Assembly (NCBI RefSeq): GCF_052156635.1
Contig: NZ_JBQKUO010000002.1
Coordinates: 682,001 to 746,000 of the forward strand
DNA: 64,000 nucleotides
From: Nitrospina sp052156635
GTDB taxonomy: Bacteria; Nitrospinota; Nitrospinia; Nitrospinales; Nitrospinaceae
Direction of reading: 5' to 3'
The notes beneath the pieces were generated by a model. That model was given only the letters and a program-made list of their open reading frames with translations. It was not told the DNA's origin and did not search any database. Numbering within the stretch: the first letter of the stretch is position 1; the number at the start of each line of letters is the position of its first letter. The position numbers and the translations under genes were made by a program. Below are positions 37,302-45,970 of the stretch, piece by piece.

Positions 37302-37330
37302 ATTATGGTATAAAAGCCCTTTCAAGTCAA
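37302..37330 (-). promoter_or_regulatory. Promoter of the biotin gene group
   Basis: On the minus strand TTGACT (37325-37330), a 17-base spacer and CATAAT (37302-37307). Each box differs from consensus by one base. The predicted +1 is near 37295, inside the open frame of bioF, which limits the possible start codons. Confidence 0.5.
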
Positions 37331-37357
37331 AAGCCACTCCAACTTATATATTGAGTC

Positions 37358-37747
37358 ATGGCGGAGATCAAAGATACGGGAAAAGTCTGGATCAAGGGAC
37401 GCGTCAGCACCGCTTTCGCCATCAAGGTGGACGACACGGTGTTTGTGCCGGGGCAGGAAGAAGGGCAGGAAATCGAATACTGGCTGGAAGACGGCGCGCT
37501 GTGCGTCGACCTGCACGATTCCAAAAACGAGACGCGCATCGCGCGGCAATTTCCTTTGAACCTCAAGCCGGAGACAATGGCGTCCCTGTTCAACGGGTTC
37601 ACCCGCACCAAGCACTGCGACACCAAGGTAGTGATGCCCAGCGACGACGGCGTGCTGGAAACGTCGGTGCAGGGAGAGGCGTACCGGGATTCGAAGGCCG
37701 GTACGCTGGATGCCCGCGCGTTCTGGCAGAGCGCCGCACCGAAGTGA
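37358..37747 (+). CDS. Hypothetical protein, 129 aa
   Basis: A soluble protein of beta-rich appearance (KVWIKGRVSTAFAIKVDDTVFVPGQ, then an acidic segment IEYWLEDGALCVDLHDS), with no signal peptide, membrane helix or cofactor motif. Codon use matches the neighbours, and the frame starts at an ATG 37 bases outside the bioF promoter. It converges on the DUF1566 gene with 3 bases between. No family is recognised; an acidic small domain of the PilZ-like beta-barrel kind is possible but unsupported by the RxxxR motif. Confidence 0.6.
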   Translation: MAEIKDTGKVWIKGRVSTAFAIKVDDTVFVPGQEEGQEIEYWLEDGALCVDLHDSKNETRIARQFPLNLKPETMASLFNGFTRTKHCDTKVVMPSDDGVLETSVQGEAYRDSKAGTLDARAFWQSAAPK

Positions 37748-37750
37748 TTC

Positions 37751-38188
37751 TTATTTTCCCTTTGAATTGGAGGACCGCACCAGGCGGGTGGTGTACTCGT
37801 CGCGGTTCAATTTGTCCACGAACTCGGCGGTGCCGTCCTGCAGGTTGACCGCGCAGGCCTGTCCTTCATCGTTCACTTCCGAAGTCCATATGACCCGGCC
37901 GCATTTGGGCACGAACGCCGGGTGGATGTGGATCGCCTCTCCCTCCCAGTCCACGAGCGTCAGGTCTTCATTGTACAGGCTGAGCGCTTCCTCTTTGGTC
38001 GGCAGGCGCCAGTCGGCGTGACCGCCGGCATAGACGTTGCGCATGGTCTGGATGTAGTAGTTGGCTTCGTCCCAGGTCACCCACTTGCCCAGGTCACCAC
38101 GGGCGTCCTTCGGCAGCCATTCCAGGTTCATTTTCTTATCAACGATCACCCCGCGCGGAGTGTCCTCGTACAAATCCTTTGCATCCAT
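37751..38188 (-). CDS. DUF1566 (Lcl C-terminal-like) domain protein
   Basis: A 145-residue soluble protein. The pattern VDKKMNLEWLP, VTWDEANYYIQTM, ADWRLPTKEEALSLYN and TRLVRSS is that of DUF1566, a beta-rich C-type-lectin-like fold of unknown role, often found in secreted or surface proteins. Here no signal peptide is present. A second copy of the domain is encoded at 55583-56008. It lies 52 bases from the pabC gene on the same strand. Confidence 0.8.
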   Translation of the reverse strand: MDAKDLYEDTPRGVIVDKKMNLEWLPKDARGDLGKWVTWDEANYYIQTMRNVYAGGHADWRLPTKEEALSLYNEDLTLVDWEGEAIHIHPAFVPKCGRVIWTSEVNDEGQACAVNLQDGTAEFVDKLNRDEYTTRLVRSSNSKGK

Positions 38189-38239
38189 AATCCGTATCCA
38201 TTCCAGTTCGATTCAAATGCGTGCAATTATAATGCACCT

Positions 38240-39097
38240 TCACAAAGACTCAATCGATTTTAGAAATGCCGCGTGCAAACGCGCCGTGACCGGACCCCGC
38301 CGACCGTTCCCGATGACCGTATCATTCACGCGAGTGACCGGCAGCAGTTCGATTCCCGTATTGGTGAGGAAAGCCTCGTCGGCCTCAACCAGATCGGACG
38401 TCAGAAGCGTCTCCTCCCGCGCCTCGATCCCCAGTTCCGCGGCCCGTTCCAGAACAACCTTGCGTGTGATGCCCGCCAGTACCGATTCCCCGACGGGCGG
38501 GGTTCTCAGCACACCCCCGTGCATGACAAACACATTGCTGGTGGAGGCATCGCAGATTTCGTCGCGGTGATTCAGCAGGACGGCGTCCCAGTGACCCGCC
38601 TCGCGCGCCATGCGCCGGGCAAGTATGTATGGCAGAAAGTTTCCCGATTTCGCCTGCCGGGTCACTTCCGGGAGGCGCGGCGCACTGTCGGGAACAAGAA
38701 GTACCGACACACCTTCGCGATAACGTGCTTCCGGCAACGAATCAACCGGGCGGGCTGTGATGACGAGCGTCGGCGGCACGTCCGGCACGATGTCGAATCC
38801 GGTGCTCTCGCCCCGGCTCAGGGTGAGACGCAGGATGGCGTCGGCCAGTTCATTTCGTTTGAGCACTTCATACAGCAGGGTTTCCAGTTTGGCCGATGCT
38901 TCCGGCACGGTGAGGTGAACCTGTTCCGCCGACTGATGCAGCCGGTCCAGGTGGTCGGCAAGGCGGAAAATACGTCCCCGATAAGCGCGCAGGCTTTCGA
39001 AGACTCCGTCGCCGTAAAGGAATCCCCGGTCAAACACCGACACGCGCGCTTCTTCGTGTCCCACGAAACGGCCGTTGATATATACCACCGACGTCAT
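38240..39097 (-). CDS. pabC: Aminodeoxychorismate lyase (class IV PLP enzyme)
   Basis: A 285-residue fold-type IV PLP enzyme: VYINGRFVGHEEARVSVFDRGFLYGDGVFE is the N-terminal signature, QAKSGNFLPYILA holds the PLP Lys150, and CDASTSNVFV is the phosphate loop. ATG 39097 overlaps the pabB stop (ATGA); this coupling is why PabC, which makes 4-aminobenzoate and pyruvate for folate, is preferred over branched-chain or D-amino-acid transaminase. The other member at 10911 is less clearly assigned. The longer frame to 39346 is an artefact of overlap with pabB. Confidence 0.82.
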   Translation of the reverse strand: MTSVVYINGRFVGHEEARVSVFDRGFLYGDGVFESLRAYRGRIFRLADHLDRLHQSAEQVHLTVPEASAKLETLLYEVLKRNELADAILRLTLSRGESTGFDIVPDVPPTLVITARPVDSLPEARYREGVSVLLVPDSAPRLPEVTRQAKSGNFLPYILARRMAREAGHWDAVLLNHRDEICDASTSNVFVMHGGVLRTPPVGESVLAGITRKVVLERAAELGIEAREETLLTSDLVEADEAFLTNTGIELLPVTRVNDTVIGNGRRGPVTARLHAAFLKSIESL

Positions 39098-40584
39098 CCC
39101 ACCGGCTCCCCGCTCAGCGCCTGGATCATCGCCGCCGCCTTGTCCAGCGTCTCCTGCCATTCTTTCTCCGGAATGGAGTCGGCGACGATTCCCGCCCCGA
39201 CATGAAAATGCGCCCGTCCGCTTTGTATCAGGATGGTGCGAATGATGATGTTGAGATCGAGGTGGCGATCGAATCCGATATAACCGAACGATCCGCTGTA
39301 GGGGCCGCGCAGGGAAGGTTCCAGTTCGTCGATGATTTCCATGCACCGGATCTTGGGACAGCCGGTGATGGTGCCGCCGGGAAACACGGCGGCAAGGATA
39401 TCGACCACATCCACACCGGGTTTGAGACGGCCCTCGATATTGGAGACGATGTGGCAGACGTGCGAGTACTGTTCGAGAAACATGAGGTCGGTCACCTGCA
39501 CACTGCCGTGTTCGCAGATGCGCCCCAGGTCGTTGCGCTCGAGATCGACCAGCATCAGATGCTCGGCTTTTTCCTTTTCGTTGAGCAACAATTCTGCCGA
39601 CAGCCGCGCGTCGTCTTCCTCGTTTTTGCCGCGTGGCCGCGTTCCGGCAATGGGCCGCGTCTCGACCCGGTCCCGCACCACCTTCACCAGCCGCTCGGGA
39701 GATGAACTGGCCAGCACCAGTCCGTCGAATTTAAGATAGCCGGAAAACGGCGACGGGTTCACTTTGCGCAGGCGCTGGTAAAGCGGGAAGGGATCGCCTT
39801 CGTAGTCAATGGACAGCCGTTGCGCCAGATTGGCCTGGTAGATGTCGCCTTCCTCGATGTACGTTTTGGCACGCTCGACCATGCACTCGTAATCTCTCTG
39901 CGTGATGTTGGAATTCAGGGAAGCGGACTGCAGGGAAGGGGGCAGCGAGGTTTTTTGGGGGACCGATTGCGACGCTTCCTCAATGAGACCATCCATTTCC
40001 CGCCAGGCCGTTTCCAATTCTTCCTTGACCTGCGAATGAATGGTTTCGGGATCGTCCTCAATGTTCACTGCGACGATGTATTTGAGGGTCGCCTGCCGGT
40101 GGTCGTACACCCACAGCCGTTCCACCTGGAAGAAAAACAGAAGAGGCAGGTCGAGTCCGTCCTTGGCCCGGGGTTGAATGTTTTCGAACCAGTGAGCCAT
40201 CTCGTAGCTGAGGCAGCCCACCCATCCCCCCCAGAAATGATCGACGTAGTCGATCGCATCCAGGCCTGGCTCAAAGTTCAACCGGTGGAGCGCCTCCGGC
40301 GCCGGGAAAGGAACCGTTTCCCGGTCTCCGTTGTTGTGAACCTGAAACTGGTTGTTGCGCAGGGAGAGGGCTTTTTCACTGGCTCGTCCGAAAAACGAAT
40401 AGCGCGCCGTCTCGTCGGGTCCCTTGCCGCTCTCGAACAGGAAGGACCGCTCCGCCTCCCCGTACAATCGATGGTATGCCTCGGCGGGGTTGAATGAATC
40501 AACACGCCGTTCTCCGATCACGGGCACGCGTGGGCAGGTGGCGGCCAGTTCAATAAAACGCGATCTGTCGGGACAGACTTTCAT
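39094..40584 (-). CDS. pabB: Chorismate-using synthase component I (PabB-like; TrpE alternative)
   Basis: A 496-residue MST-family enzyme that aminates chorismate. The N-terminal Anth_synt_I domain is followed by the chorismate-binding domain with RPIAGTRPRG, LMLVDLERNDLGR, and the GTITGCPKIRCMEIIDELEP motif. E. coli PabB has Lys in a PIKGT motif, whereas TrpE has PIAGT, so the motif alone points to TrpE. The coupled pabC, and no other trp gene nearby, point to PabB. No glutamine amidotransferase partner is adjacent. The ATG has no strong ribosome site. Confidence 0.8.
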   Translation of the reverse strand: MKVCPDRSRFIELAATCPRVPVIGERRVDSFNPAEAYHRLYGEAERSFLFESGKGPDETARYSFFGRASEKALSLRNNQFQVHNNGDRETVPFPAPEALHRLNFEPGLDAIDYVDHFWGGWVGCLSYEMAHWFENIQPRAKDGLDLPLLFFFQVERLWVYDHRQATLKYIVAVNIEDDPETIHSQVKEELETAWREMDGLIEEASQSVPQKTSLPPSLQSASLNSNITQRDYECMVERAKTYIEEGDIYQANLAQRLSIDYEGDPFPLYQRLRKVNPSPFSGYLKFDGLVLASSSPERLVKVVRDRVETRPIAGTRPRGKNEEDDARLSAELLLNEKEKAEHLMLVDLERNDLGRICEHGSVQVTDLMFLEQYSHVCHIVSNIEGRLKPGVDVVDILAAVFPGGTITGCPKIRCMEIIDELEPSLRGPYSGSFGYIGFDRHLDLNIIIRTILIQSGRAHFHVGAGIVADSIPEKEWQETLDKAAAMIQALSGEPVG

Positions 40585-40640
40585 GGCTTCAGGTGTAAGT
40601 GATTGTTGGAGTCGATTATATCAGGATGGGAACGATTTGC

Positions 40641-41849
40641 TCATTCGTAGCGGAGCGCATCGATGGGATTCAGGTTTGCGGCCTTGTTGGCAGGGTACAG
40701 ACCGAAAAAGACACCCACCACCATGGAAAACCCGAACGCCAGCAGGATCGAGGGAACGGAGACGATCATATCCCATCCCCCCAGCTTGGACACGCCCATG
40801 GAAACACCGGCTCCCATCAGGATCCCGATGAACCCGCCAAAGAAGCTGATGAAAATGGATTCGATCAGAAACTGCTGGCGGATTTCCCGTTTTTTCGCGC
40901 CGATGGCAATGCGGATGCCGATCTCCCGCGTGCGTTCGGTGACCGAAACCAACATGATGTTCATGATGCCGATGCCGCCGACCATCAGGGAGATGAATGC
41001 AATGCCGCCCAGAAGGTACTGAAAGGTTTTGGCCGCGTTGCCCCAGCTGTTCAGCCATTCCGCCGAGTTCTGCACGTGAAAATCATTGTCCTGCCCCTCC
41101 CGGATGTTATGCCGCCGCTTGAGAAGGGATTCGATGTCCTGTTTGATGGCTTCAATGTCCTGAATGCGCTTCGCCTGCACGTCGATCGATTGCAGGTAGT
41201 TGATGCCGAACAGACGCTTCTGCGCGGTGGTGACGGGGATGAAAATCTGGTCGTCCGGATCGAACCAGGACAGCGCACCCTTGGCAATCATCGTCCCGAT
41301 AATGAGAAAATTCTGGCCGTCCACCTTGAGGGTCTGGCCGATGGGATCGACGTTATCGAAAAGGTTTTTGGTGACGGTCGCTCCCAGCACCGCCACCCGC
41401 CGGGCGGTGCGCACTTCCGTGTCGGCAAAATAGCGCCCCTTGTCCAACTGAAAATTGGACATCCAGTAATAATCTTCTTCCGTGCCGCGTACGGTGGCAT
41501 TGCGGTTTTTGTTGCCGAACTTCAACTGCGCGCTCTGGTACACCTCCGCCGAGACGCCGGTGATGCGGTCGATGTGTTCACGGATGGCCCGGGCGTCGTC
41601 GAGGACCAGCGTTTCCACTTTCCCGGTCCGCACGTGGCGGCGGCTTTTCTGCCCGGGTTTGACGGAGATGATGTTGGTGCCGAACTTGGCAATCGTCTCC
41701 AGCGTCTGTTTGCGCGCGCCCTCACCCAGGGAGATCATGGAGATGACCGAACCGACGCCGATGATGATGCCGAGGGCCGTCAGAAAAGTGCGCAGTTTGT
41801 TGGCCACCAGGCTGCGAAGCGCCATTCGGATGAGATCAAAAATCAGCAT
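40641..41849 (-). CDS. ABC transporter permease, MacB/FtsX type
   Basis: A 402-residue membrane protein of the MacB permease type: one N-terminal helix (residues 15-40, FLTALGIIIGVGSVISMISLGEGARK), a large periplasmic domain (about 45-260), and three helices near the C-terminus (about 280-390). Such permeases couple ATP hydrolysis by a separate MacB-like ATPase to efflux via MacA and TolC. ATG 41849 starts the conserved region; the frame continues to 41966 only because it overlaps the ATPase gene. Last gene of the efflux operon. Confidence 0.9.
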   Translation of the reverse strand: MLIFDLIRMALRSLVANKLRTFLTALGIIIGVGSVISMISLGEGARKQTLETIAKFGTNIISVKPGQKSRRHVRTGKVETLVLDDARAIREHIDRITGVSAEVYQSAQLKFGNKNRNATVRGTEEDYYWMSNFQLDKGRYFADTEVRTARRVAVLGATVTKNLFDNVDPIGQTLKVDGQNFLIIGTMIAKGALSWFDPDDQIFIPVTTAQKRLFGINYLQSIDVQAKRIQDIEAIKQDIESLLKRRHNIREGQDNDFHVQNSAEWLNSWGNAAKTFQYLLGGIAFISLMVGGIGIMNIMLVSVTERTREIGIRIAIGAKKREIRQQFLIESIFISFFGGFIGILMGAGVSMGVSKLGGWDMIVSVPSILLAFGFSMVVGVFFGLYPANKAANLNPIDALRYE

Positions 41850-42558
41850 GAGCCTCTTCCTTCTTCTGGACGCGGGGCGCCGATCCGCTGTCCTGAACCA
41901 GTTTTCCGTCCTGCATCTGAAAGATTCTTCTGGAGTAGGCGGCAATATCCTTTTCGTGCGTGACAAGGATAATGGTGACGCCTTCTTCGTTCAGCCGGGT
42001 GAACAGTTTCATGATCTCCGCACTCGTTTTGGAATCCAGGTTGCCCGTCGGTTCGTCCGCCAGGATGATGCGCGGGTTGATCACCAGGGCCCGGGCGATG
42101 GCGGCGCGCTGTTTTTCACCGCCGGACAGTTCGTTCGGCTTGTGTTTGGCGCGGTGGCCGAGACCCACCCTCTGCAACGCGTCCATTGCCTTTTTTGCAG
42201 GTTCCTTCACCCGTCCGTACAGCAGGGGCAATTCCACGTTCTCCAGCGCGGTGGCGCGGGGAAGCAGGTTGAAACTCTGGAATACGAAACCGATTTTCTT
42301 GTTGCGCACTTCGGCCAACTCATTCGCAGACAGATTCTGCACATCAATGCCGTCAAGACGGTAGGTGCCGGAAGAGGGGAGATCGAGGCAACCGAGCAGA
42401 TTCATGAGCGTCGATTTGCCGCTGCCCGACGGCCCCATGATGGAGGCGAACTCCGACGCCTCCATGAAAAAACTGACGTCACGCAGGGCGAACACTTTTT
42501 CAGCGCCGAGGTCGTAGGTTTTCGACAGTTTTTGAATTTCGATGAGAGCCACGGTCAA
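41836..42558 (-). CDS. ABC transporter ATP-binding protein, MacB/LolD type
   Basis: A 240-residue ATPase. Walker A GPSGSGKSTLMNLLG, signature LSGGEKQRAAIARAL, Walker B ILADEPTGNLDS and the His switch LVTHE are all intact. Powers the MacB-type permease next to it. TTG 42558 overlaps the adaptor stop (TTGA); GTG 42552 is a second possibility. The 3' end overlaps the permease gene by 14 bases. Confidence 0.93.
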   Translation of the reverse strand: MTVALIEIQKLSKTYDLGAEKVFALRDVSFFMEASEFASIMGPSGSGKSTLMNLLGCLDLPSSGTYRLDGIDVQNLSANELAEVRNKKIGFVFQSFNLLPRATALENVELPLLYGRVKEPAKKAMDALQRVGLGHRAKHKPNELSGGEKQRAAIARALVINPRIILADEPTGNLDSKTSAEIMKLFTRLNEEGVTIILVTHEKDIAAYSRRIFQMQDGKLVQDSGSAPRVQKKEEAHADF

Positions 42559-43883
42559 CGCCGGAGAATGAACAGCATCTTGCGAATGGTGGACATGGTG
42601 TCGTCATCCGGTTTGAAGTGTTCCTTGATTTCTTCCCAGTCCCCGATCAGCACTTCCTGGTTTTCATTCACGCCACCCACCTGGATTTCGATCGGATTCT
42701 TCACGCCCAGTTCCACCGGCCGGGCCTGGGGTTGATTGTTCTGAAGAACGGCGACGAAGGTTTTTCCATCTTCACGGTGAATGGCTTCGCGGGGAAGAAA
42801 GGTGACGTCCTCCAGTTCCCGGCTGATGATATCCACATTCGCCGTCATCATAGGTTTCAGAATATCACGGCCCTTGCCGTGGATTTCAATTTTGACTTTG
42901 AAAATGGTGATGCTGTCCTCGACCAGGCCCTTGGGAGCGATGCGGGTCACCACGCCCTCAAATTCCTCGTTTGGATACGCATCGGTGGTGATCTTCACCT
43001 TCTGCCCGACCTCCACCTTGCCGATGTCGGTTTCGTCCACGTCGGCCACGATGAACAGTTTGGACATGTCCGCAATTTTTGCCAACGGCGTGCCTCCGGA
43101 GACGGTGGTGATGCCGGAAGCGATGATCTGCCCCTGTTCGACCAGCTTTTCAATCAACACACCCGAAATCGGTGCATAGATTTCGGTTTCGGCCAAACGT
43201 TCTTTGGCCTCAGCCAGTTCCAGCTCGGCCCGTTTGACATCGGCTTTGGCCAGTTCAATGTCCTGCTTCTTGACCTCGATGTCATGCACGCTGTCTTCAG
43301 CAGCACGCAGGTTGGCCTTGGCCTGTTCCAGCAACTCTTCCCGGACTTTGAAGGCCGTTTGTGCGGTTTCCAGCGATTCGCGGGAGGTGAATTTTTTCTG
43401 AAACAGGTCCTCCTGCCGACTCAGCTTGTCGCGTGCGTCAACCAGGTTGGCCCTGGCTTCCTCCACCTGGGATTTGGCCCCCTGCAAGTCGGTTCCGTAA
43501 CGCGTGATCTGGAGTTTGAGGGACGTTTTGGCCTTATCCAGTTGAGCCCGGGCGCTGGCGAGGTTCGCTTCCGCCCGCTTGACATTGCGGACCTCGTCCG
43601 ACTTGTCCAGCCTCAACAGGAACTTGCCTTTCCGGATGGCATCCCCCTCTTCATAGGGGAAGCTGAGCACTTCGCCGCTGGCCTTGGACTTGACCTCCAC
43701 CTGGAAATTGGGTTCGACAATACCCGTTGCGGAAATCTTCACCACCATGGTACCGCGTTCCACCTTGGCGGTCCGGAAGGGATGTTTTTTGGGGCGTTCA
43801 TTTTCTTTCCCGTCACCCTGGACCAGAAAGAAGGCGCCAGCCGCAAGAACGACCACCCCCAATGTAATAAGGAGTTTTTTCAT
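42555..43883 (-). CDS. Periplasmic adaptor (membrane fusion) protein, MacA/HlyD type
   Basis: A 442-residue protein anchored by an N-terminal helix (residues 3-22), with a barrel-sandwich half (MVVKISATGIVEPNFQVEVKS, VEQGQIIASG), a long coiled-coil hairpin of about 120 residues rich in Ala, Lys and Glu (85-230), and beta-barrel and membrane-proximal parts. It links the inner-membrane ABC complex to TolC. ATG 43883 overlaps the tolC-like stop by ATGA. Substrate unknown. Confidence 0.9.
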   Translation of the reverse strand: MKKLLITLGVVVLAAGAFFLVQGDGKENERPKKHPFRTAKVERGTMVVKISATGIVEPNFQVEVKSKASGEVLSFPYEEGDAIRKGKFLLRLDKSDEVRNVKRAEANLASARAQLDKAKTSLKLQITRYGTDLQGAKSQVEEARANLVDARDKLSRQEDLFQKKFTSRESLETAQTAFKVREELLEQAKANLRAAEDSVHDIEVKKQDIELAKADVKRAELELAEAKERLAETEIYAPISGVLIEKLVEQGQIIASGITTVSGGTPLAKIADMSKLFIVADVDETDIGKVEVGQKVKITTDAYPNEEFEGVVTRIAPKGLVEDSITIFKVKIEIHGKGRDILKPMMTANVDIISRELEDVTFLPREAIHREDGKTFVAVLQNNQPQARPVELGVKNPIEIQVGGVNENQEVLIGDWEEIKEHFKPDDDTMSTIRKMLFILRR

Positions 43884-45616
43884 GGTTTCTGTTCTTCCGC
43901 CAGCTCGATCCTGTGATGATCCAGTGTGGAAGCAATGACCTTGCGGAAATTGATACGCGATTTATTGAAATCGATGATGGCCAGCAGTTCCTTGCTTTGC
44001 TCTTCGGCCAGATCGGTTTGAAACTCCAGCACCTGGAAACTGGTGGACAGGCCAACTTCAAATTTTTTCAACTCTGCGTTCAGGGTTTCTTCCGCAAGGT
44101 GCCGGGCCACCCGCGCCGCCTGCACACGTTTGATATCCGTTTCCAATTGCCGAACCGCTTCCCGCACTTCAATAATGATGGTTTTTTCCAGGTCCTTGAT
44201 ATCGAGAAGGAGCTTGGCGACCTCCAGCTTGGCGGTGGTCAACTGACTTTCCGCGGCCCGGTTTCCGAGTGGATAACTGAACACCACCCCCGCCGTCCAG
44301 CTGTCGAAATCCGTGGACAAAGCCCGTTCCATGCCGCGTCCAAAGGTTCCCCCGAACTGGCTGATACGGGGAGCACCCCCAAGGCCGACAGGCCGGGCGT
44401 CACCGGTAATCCCGTTGAGGCCGTAGCTGGCCACCAGGTCGAGGGTAGGGTAGGTCTGGTTTTCATTGAACTCCACCTGGATGTTACGTGTATCCAGTTC
44501 TTTTTTCTTGGACAGGTAATCCGGGCGTTGTCTCAGCGCCTGGCTGATCGCATGATTGAGGTCGACCTTCGCCTGGGGATCGTACTGCGGCGCGTCGAGG
44601 GGCTGGATGTTTTTCGTTCCTTTTTCCGAATCGAATGCGATATTCAGAATATTTTTCAGGTTGTCTTCGTTATCCTTAATCAGTTTTTCCGCGTTGATGA
44701 CCGCCTCTTCACGCGAGGCCACCTCGGACTGAGCCTGAAGAATTTCCAGGGGTGCCATGGTGCCCACCTCCACCTGTGCTTTGACACGCTGTTCCAGGTC
44801 GCGGGCACGCTGGACGGATTGTTGCTTCACCTTCAAATCCTCCTGGCTGAATACAAGGTCCCAGTAAACATTTTCCGCCGAAGTGAGGATGTCGATGACC
44901 TGGTTTTTGAAATCGTACTGGGAGATGGAGAGATTGTTCCGCGCGATATAGATGTTGCTTTTGTTCACATCCTGCCCGAAATTCTTGAGCAGGGGCTGGG
45001 TCAAATTGACCTCGAACCTCGTGGTGTACTGGGGGTTCAATCCGGCAAACAGCGAGTTCGTACCATCCCGGATGCCTTCATAGAAAAATTCGTACTCCGT
45101 GCCGAAAGTGAGTTTTTGATTGAGCCCGACTTTCCACCGTTGCTGGTCCGTTTCCGAAATCGGTGGGTTGGCGAAAGCGGAGGCGATTGGAACCGTGTCG
45201 TCCTGGGCCCGCACTTCGGCATTGACGCTGGGGTCGAAGGCGGCTTCGTTATTGATGATGTTCTGCCGCTGGATGCGGGAGTTGTACTCCTGAACCGCTA
45301 TGGCGACATTGTTTGTGAGGGTGGTCTGAATGACATCGGTCAATGACAATTGCAGGACATTGCTCAGTACGATGTCCGGTTTCTTGTTCGCCGAATCTTC
45401 GGTCGCAGGTTGGGGAGAGCCCTCGGTGTTCCCACTGTCTCCGGCTTCCGTCCCCGGGGTTTGCTGCGTTTCCGTAAGCTGGAGTCCTGCCTGCAGGCGA
45501 AACCGGTTTTCCGAGCCCAGCAGGCTGGATTCTGCCTGCGCAATCACCGGAAGAAAAATAAGAACCTGGATGGCCATCATCACTAATCGCACTGAGTACA
45601 CACCCCTCATCAACAT
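43880..45616 (-). CDS. TolC-type outer-membrane efflux protein
   Basis: An exported protein of about 578 residues. Signal peptide 1-28 (cleavage after AQA), a 60-residue Gly/Thr/Pro-rich linker, and two TolC repeats with alternating helical hairpins and beta strands (LSLTDVIQTTLTNNVAIAVQEYNSRIQRQ, then SQALRQRPDYLSKKKELDTR). ATG 45616 is chosen for its AGGGG site eight bases upstream; TTG 45640 and ATG 45622 are alternatives. First gene of the four-gene efflux operon, which has no visible regulator of its own nearby except the MerR-REC gene across the divergent gap. Confidence 0.88.
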   Translation of the reverse strand: MLMRGVYSVRLVMMAIQVLIFLPVIAQAESSLLGSENRFRLQAGLQLTETQQTPGTEAGDSGNTEGSPQPATEDSANKKPDIVLSNVLQLSLTDVIQTTLTNNVAIAVQEYNSRIQRQNIINNEAAFDPSVNAEVRAQDDTVPIASAFANPPISETDQQRWKVGLNQKLTFGTEYEFFYEGIRDGTNSLFAGLNPQYTTRFEVNLTQPLLKNFGQDVNKSNIYIARNNLSISQYDFKNQVIDILTSAENVYWDLVFSQEDLKVKQQSVQRARDLEQRVKAQVEVGTMAPLEILQAQSEVASREEAVINAEKLIKDNEDNLKNILNIAFDSEKGTKNIQPLDAPQYDPQAKVDLNHAISQALRQRPDYLSKKKELDTRNIQVEFNENQTYPTLDLVASYGLNGITGDARPVGLGGAPRISQFGGTFGRGMERALSTDFDSWTAGVVFSYPLGNRAAESQLTTAKLEVAKLLLDIKDLEKTIIIEVREAVRQLETDIKRVQAARVARHLAEETLNAELKKFEVGLSTSFQVLEFQTDLAEEQSKELLAIIDFNKSRINFRKVIASTLDHHRIELAEEQKP

Positions 45617-45970
45617 AAGCATAGCCCCTGAATTCTCCAATGGTTAATAGGGAAAAACGATTTTAATATAATAACTTACCGCATTAAAAGGGAAATTGGT
45701 CCGAGTTCCCACTTTCATGAAACTTCCTGTACTGCATTCCCTGGTACTCGGTTCCGGCCTCGGGACGCCCCCGAAAACGACCATTTTTAGGGCGGTTCAA
45801 GAGCATCGCTTTGTGAAAAACACGATTTAAAATAATTCGGACCTGAGCAGGGCCCATATAGGACCTCCTGTAAAAATGAAAAATCCCTTGTAATTTTTAC
45901 AGTAACTGTATAGTATAAATGACTATGCTTCCAGGCCACCCCAATTGCCTGGCTTATTCAATTCCAAAAT
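45617..45970. promoter_or_regulatory. Divergent intergenic region with 10-bp inverted repeat
   Basis: A 354-base gap between the efflux operon and the MerR-REC gene. CTGTAAAAAT (45868-45877) and ATTTTTACAG (45893-45902) form a perfect 10-bp inverted repeat with a 15-base spacer. Just downstream are TATAGT/TATAAA-like boxes around 45911-45920, so the repeat overlaps the expected promoter of the regulator gene. A second, 6-bp repeat CCAGGC/GCCTGG lies in the leader (45931-45952). The half nearest the efflux operon is AT-rich, with no convincing promoter. Operator role is inferred. Confidence 0.55.
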
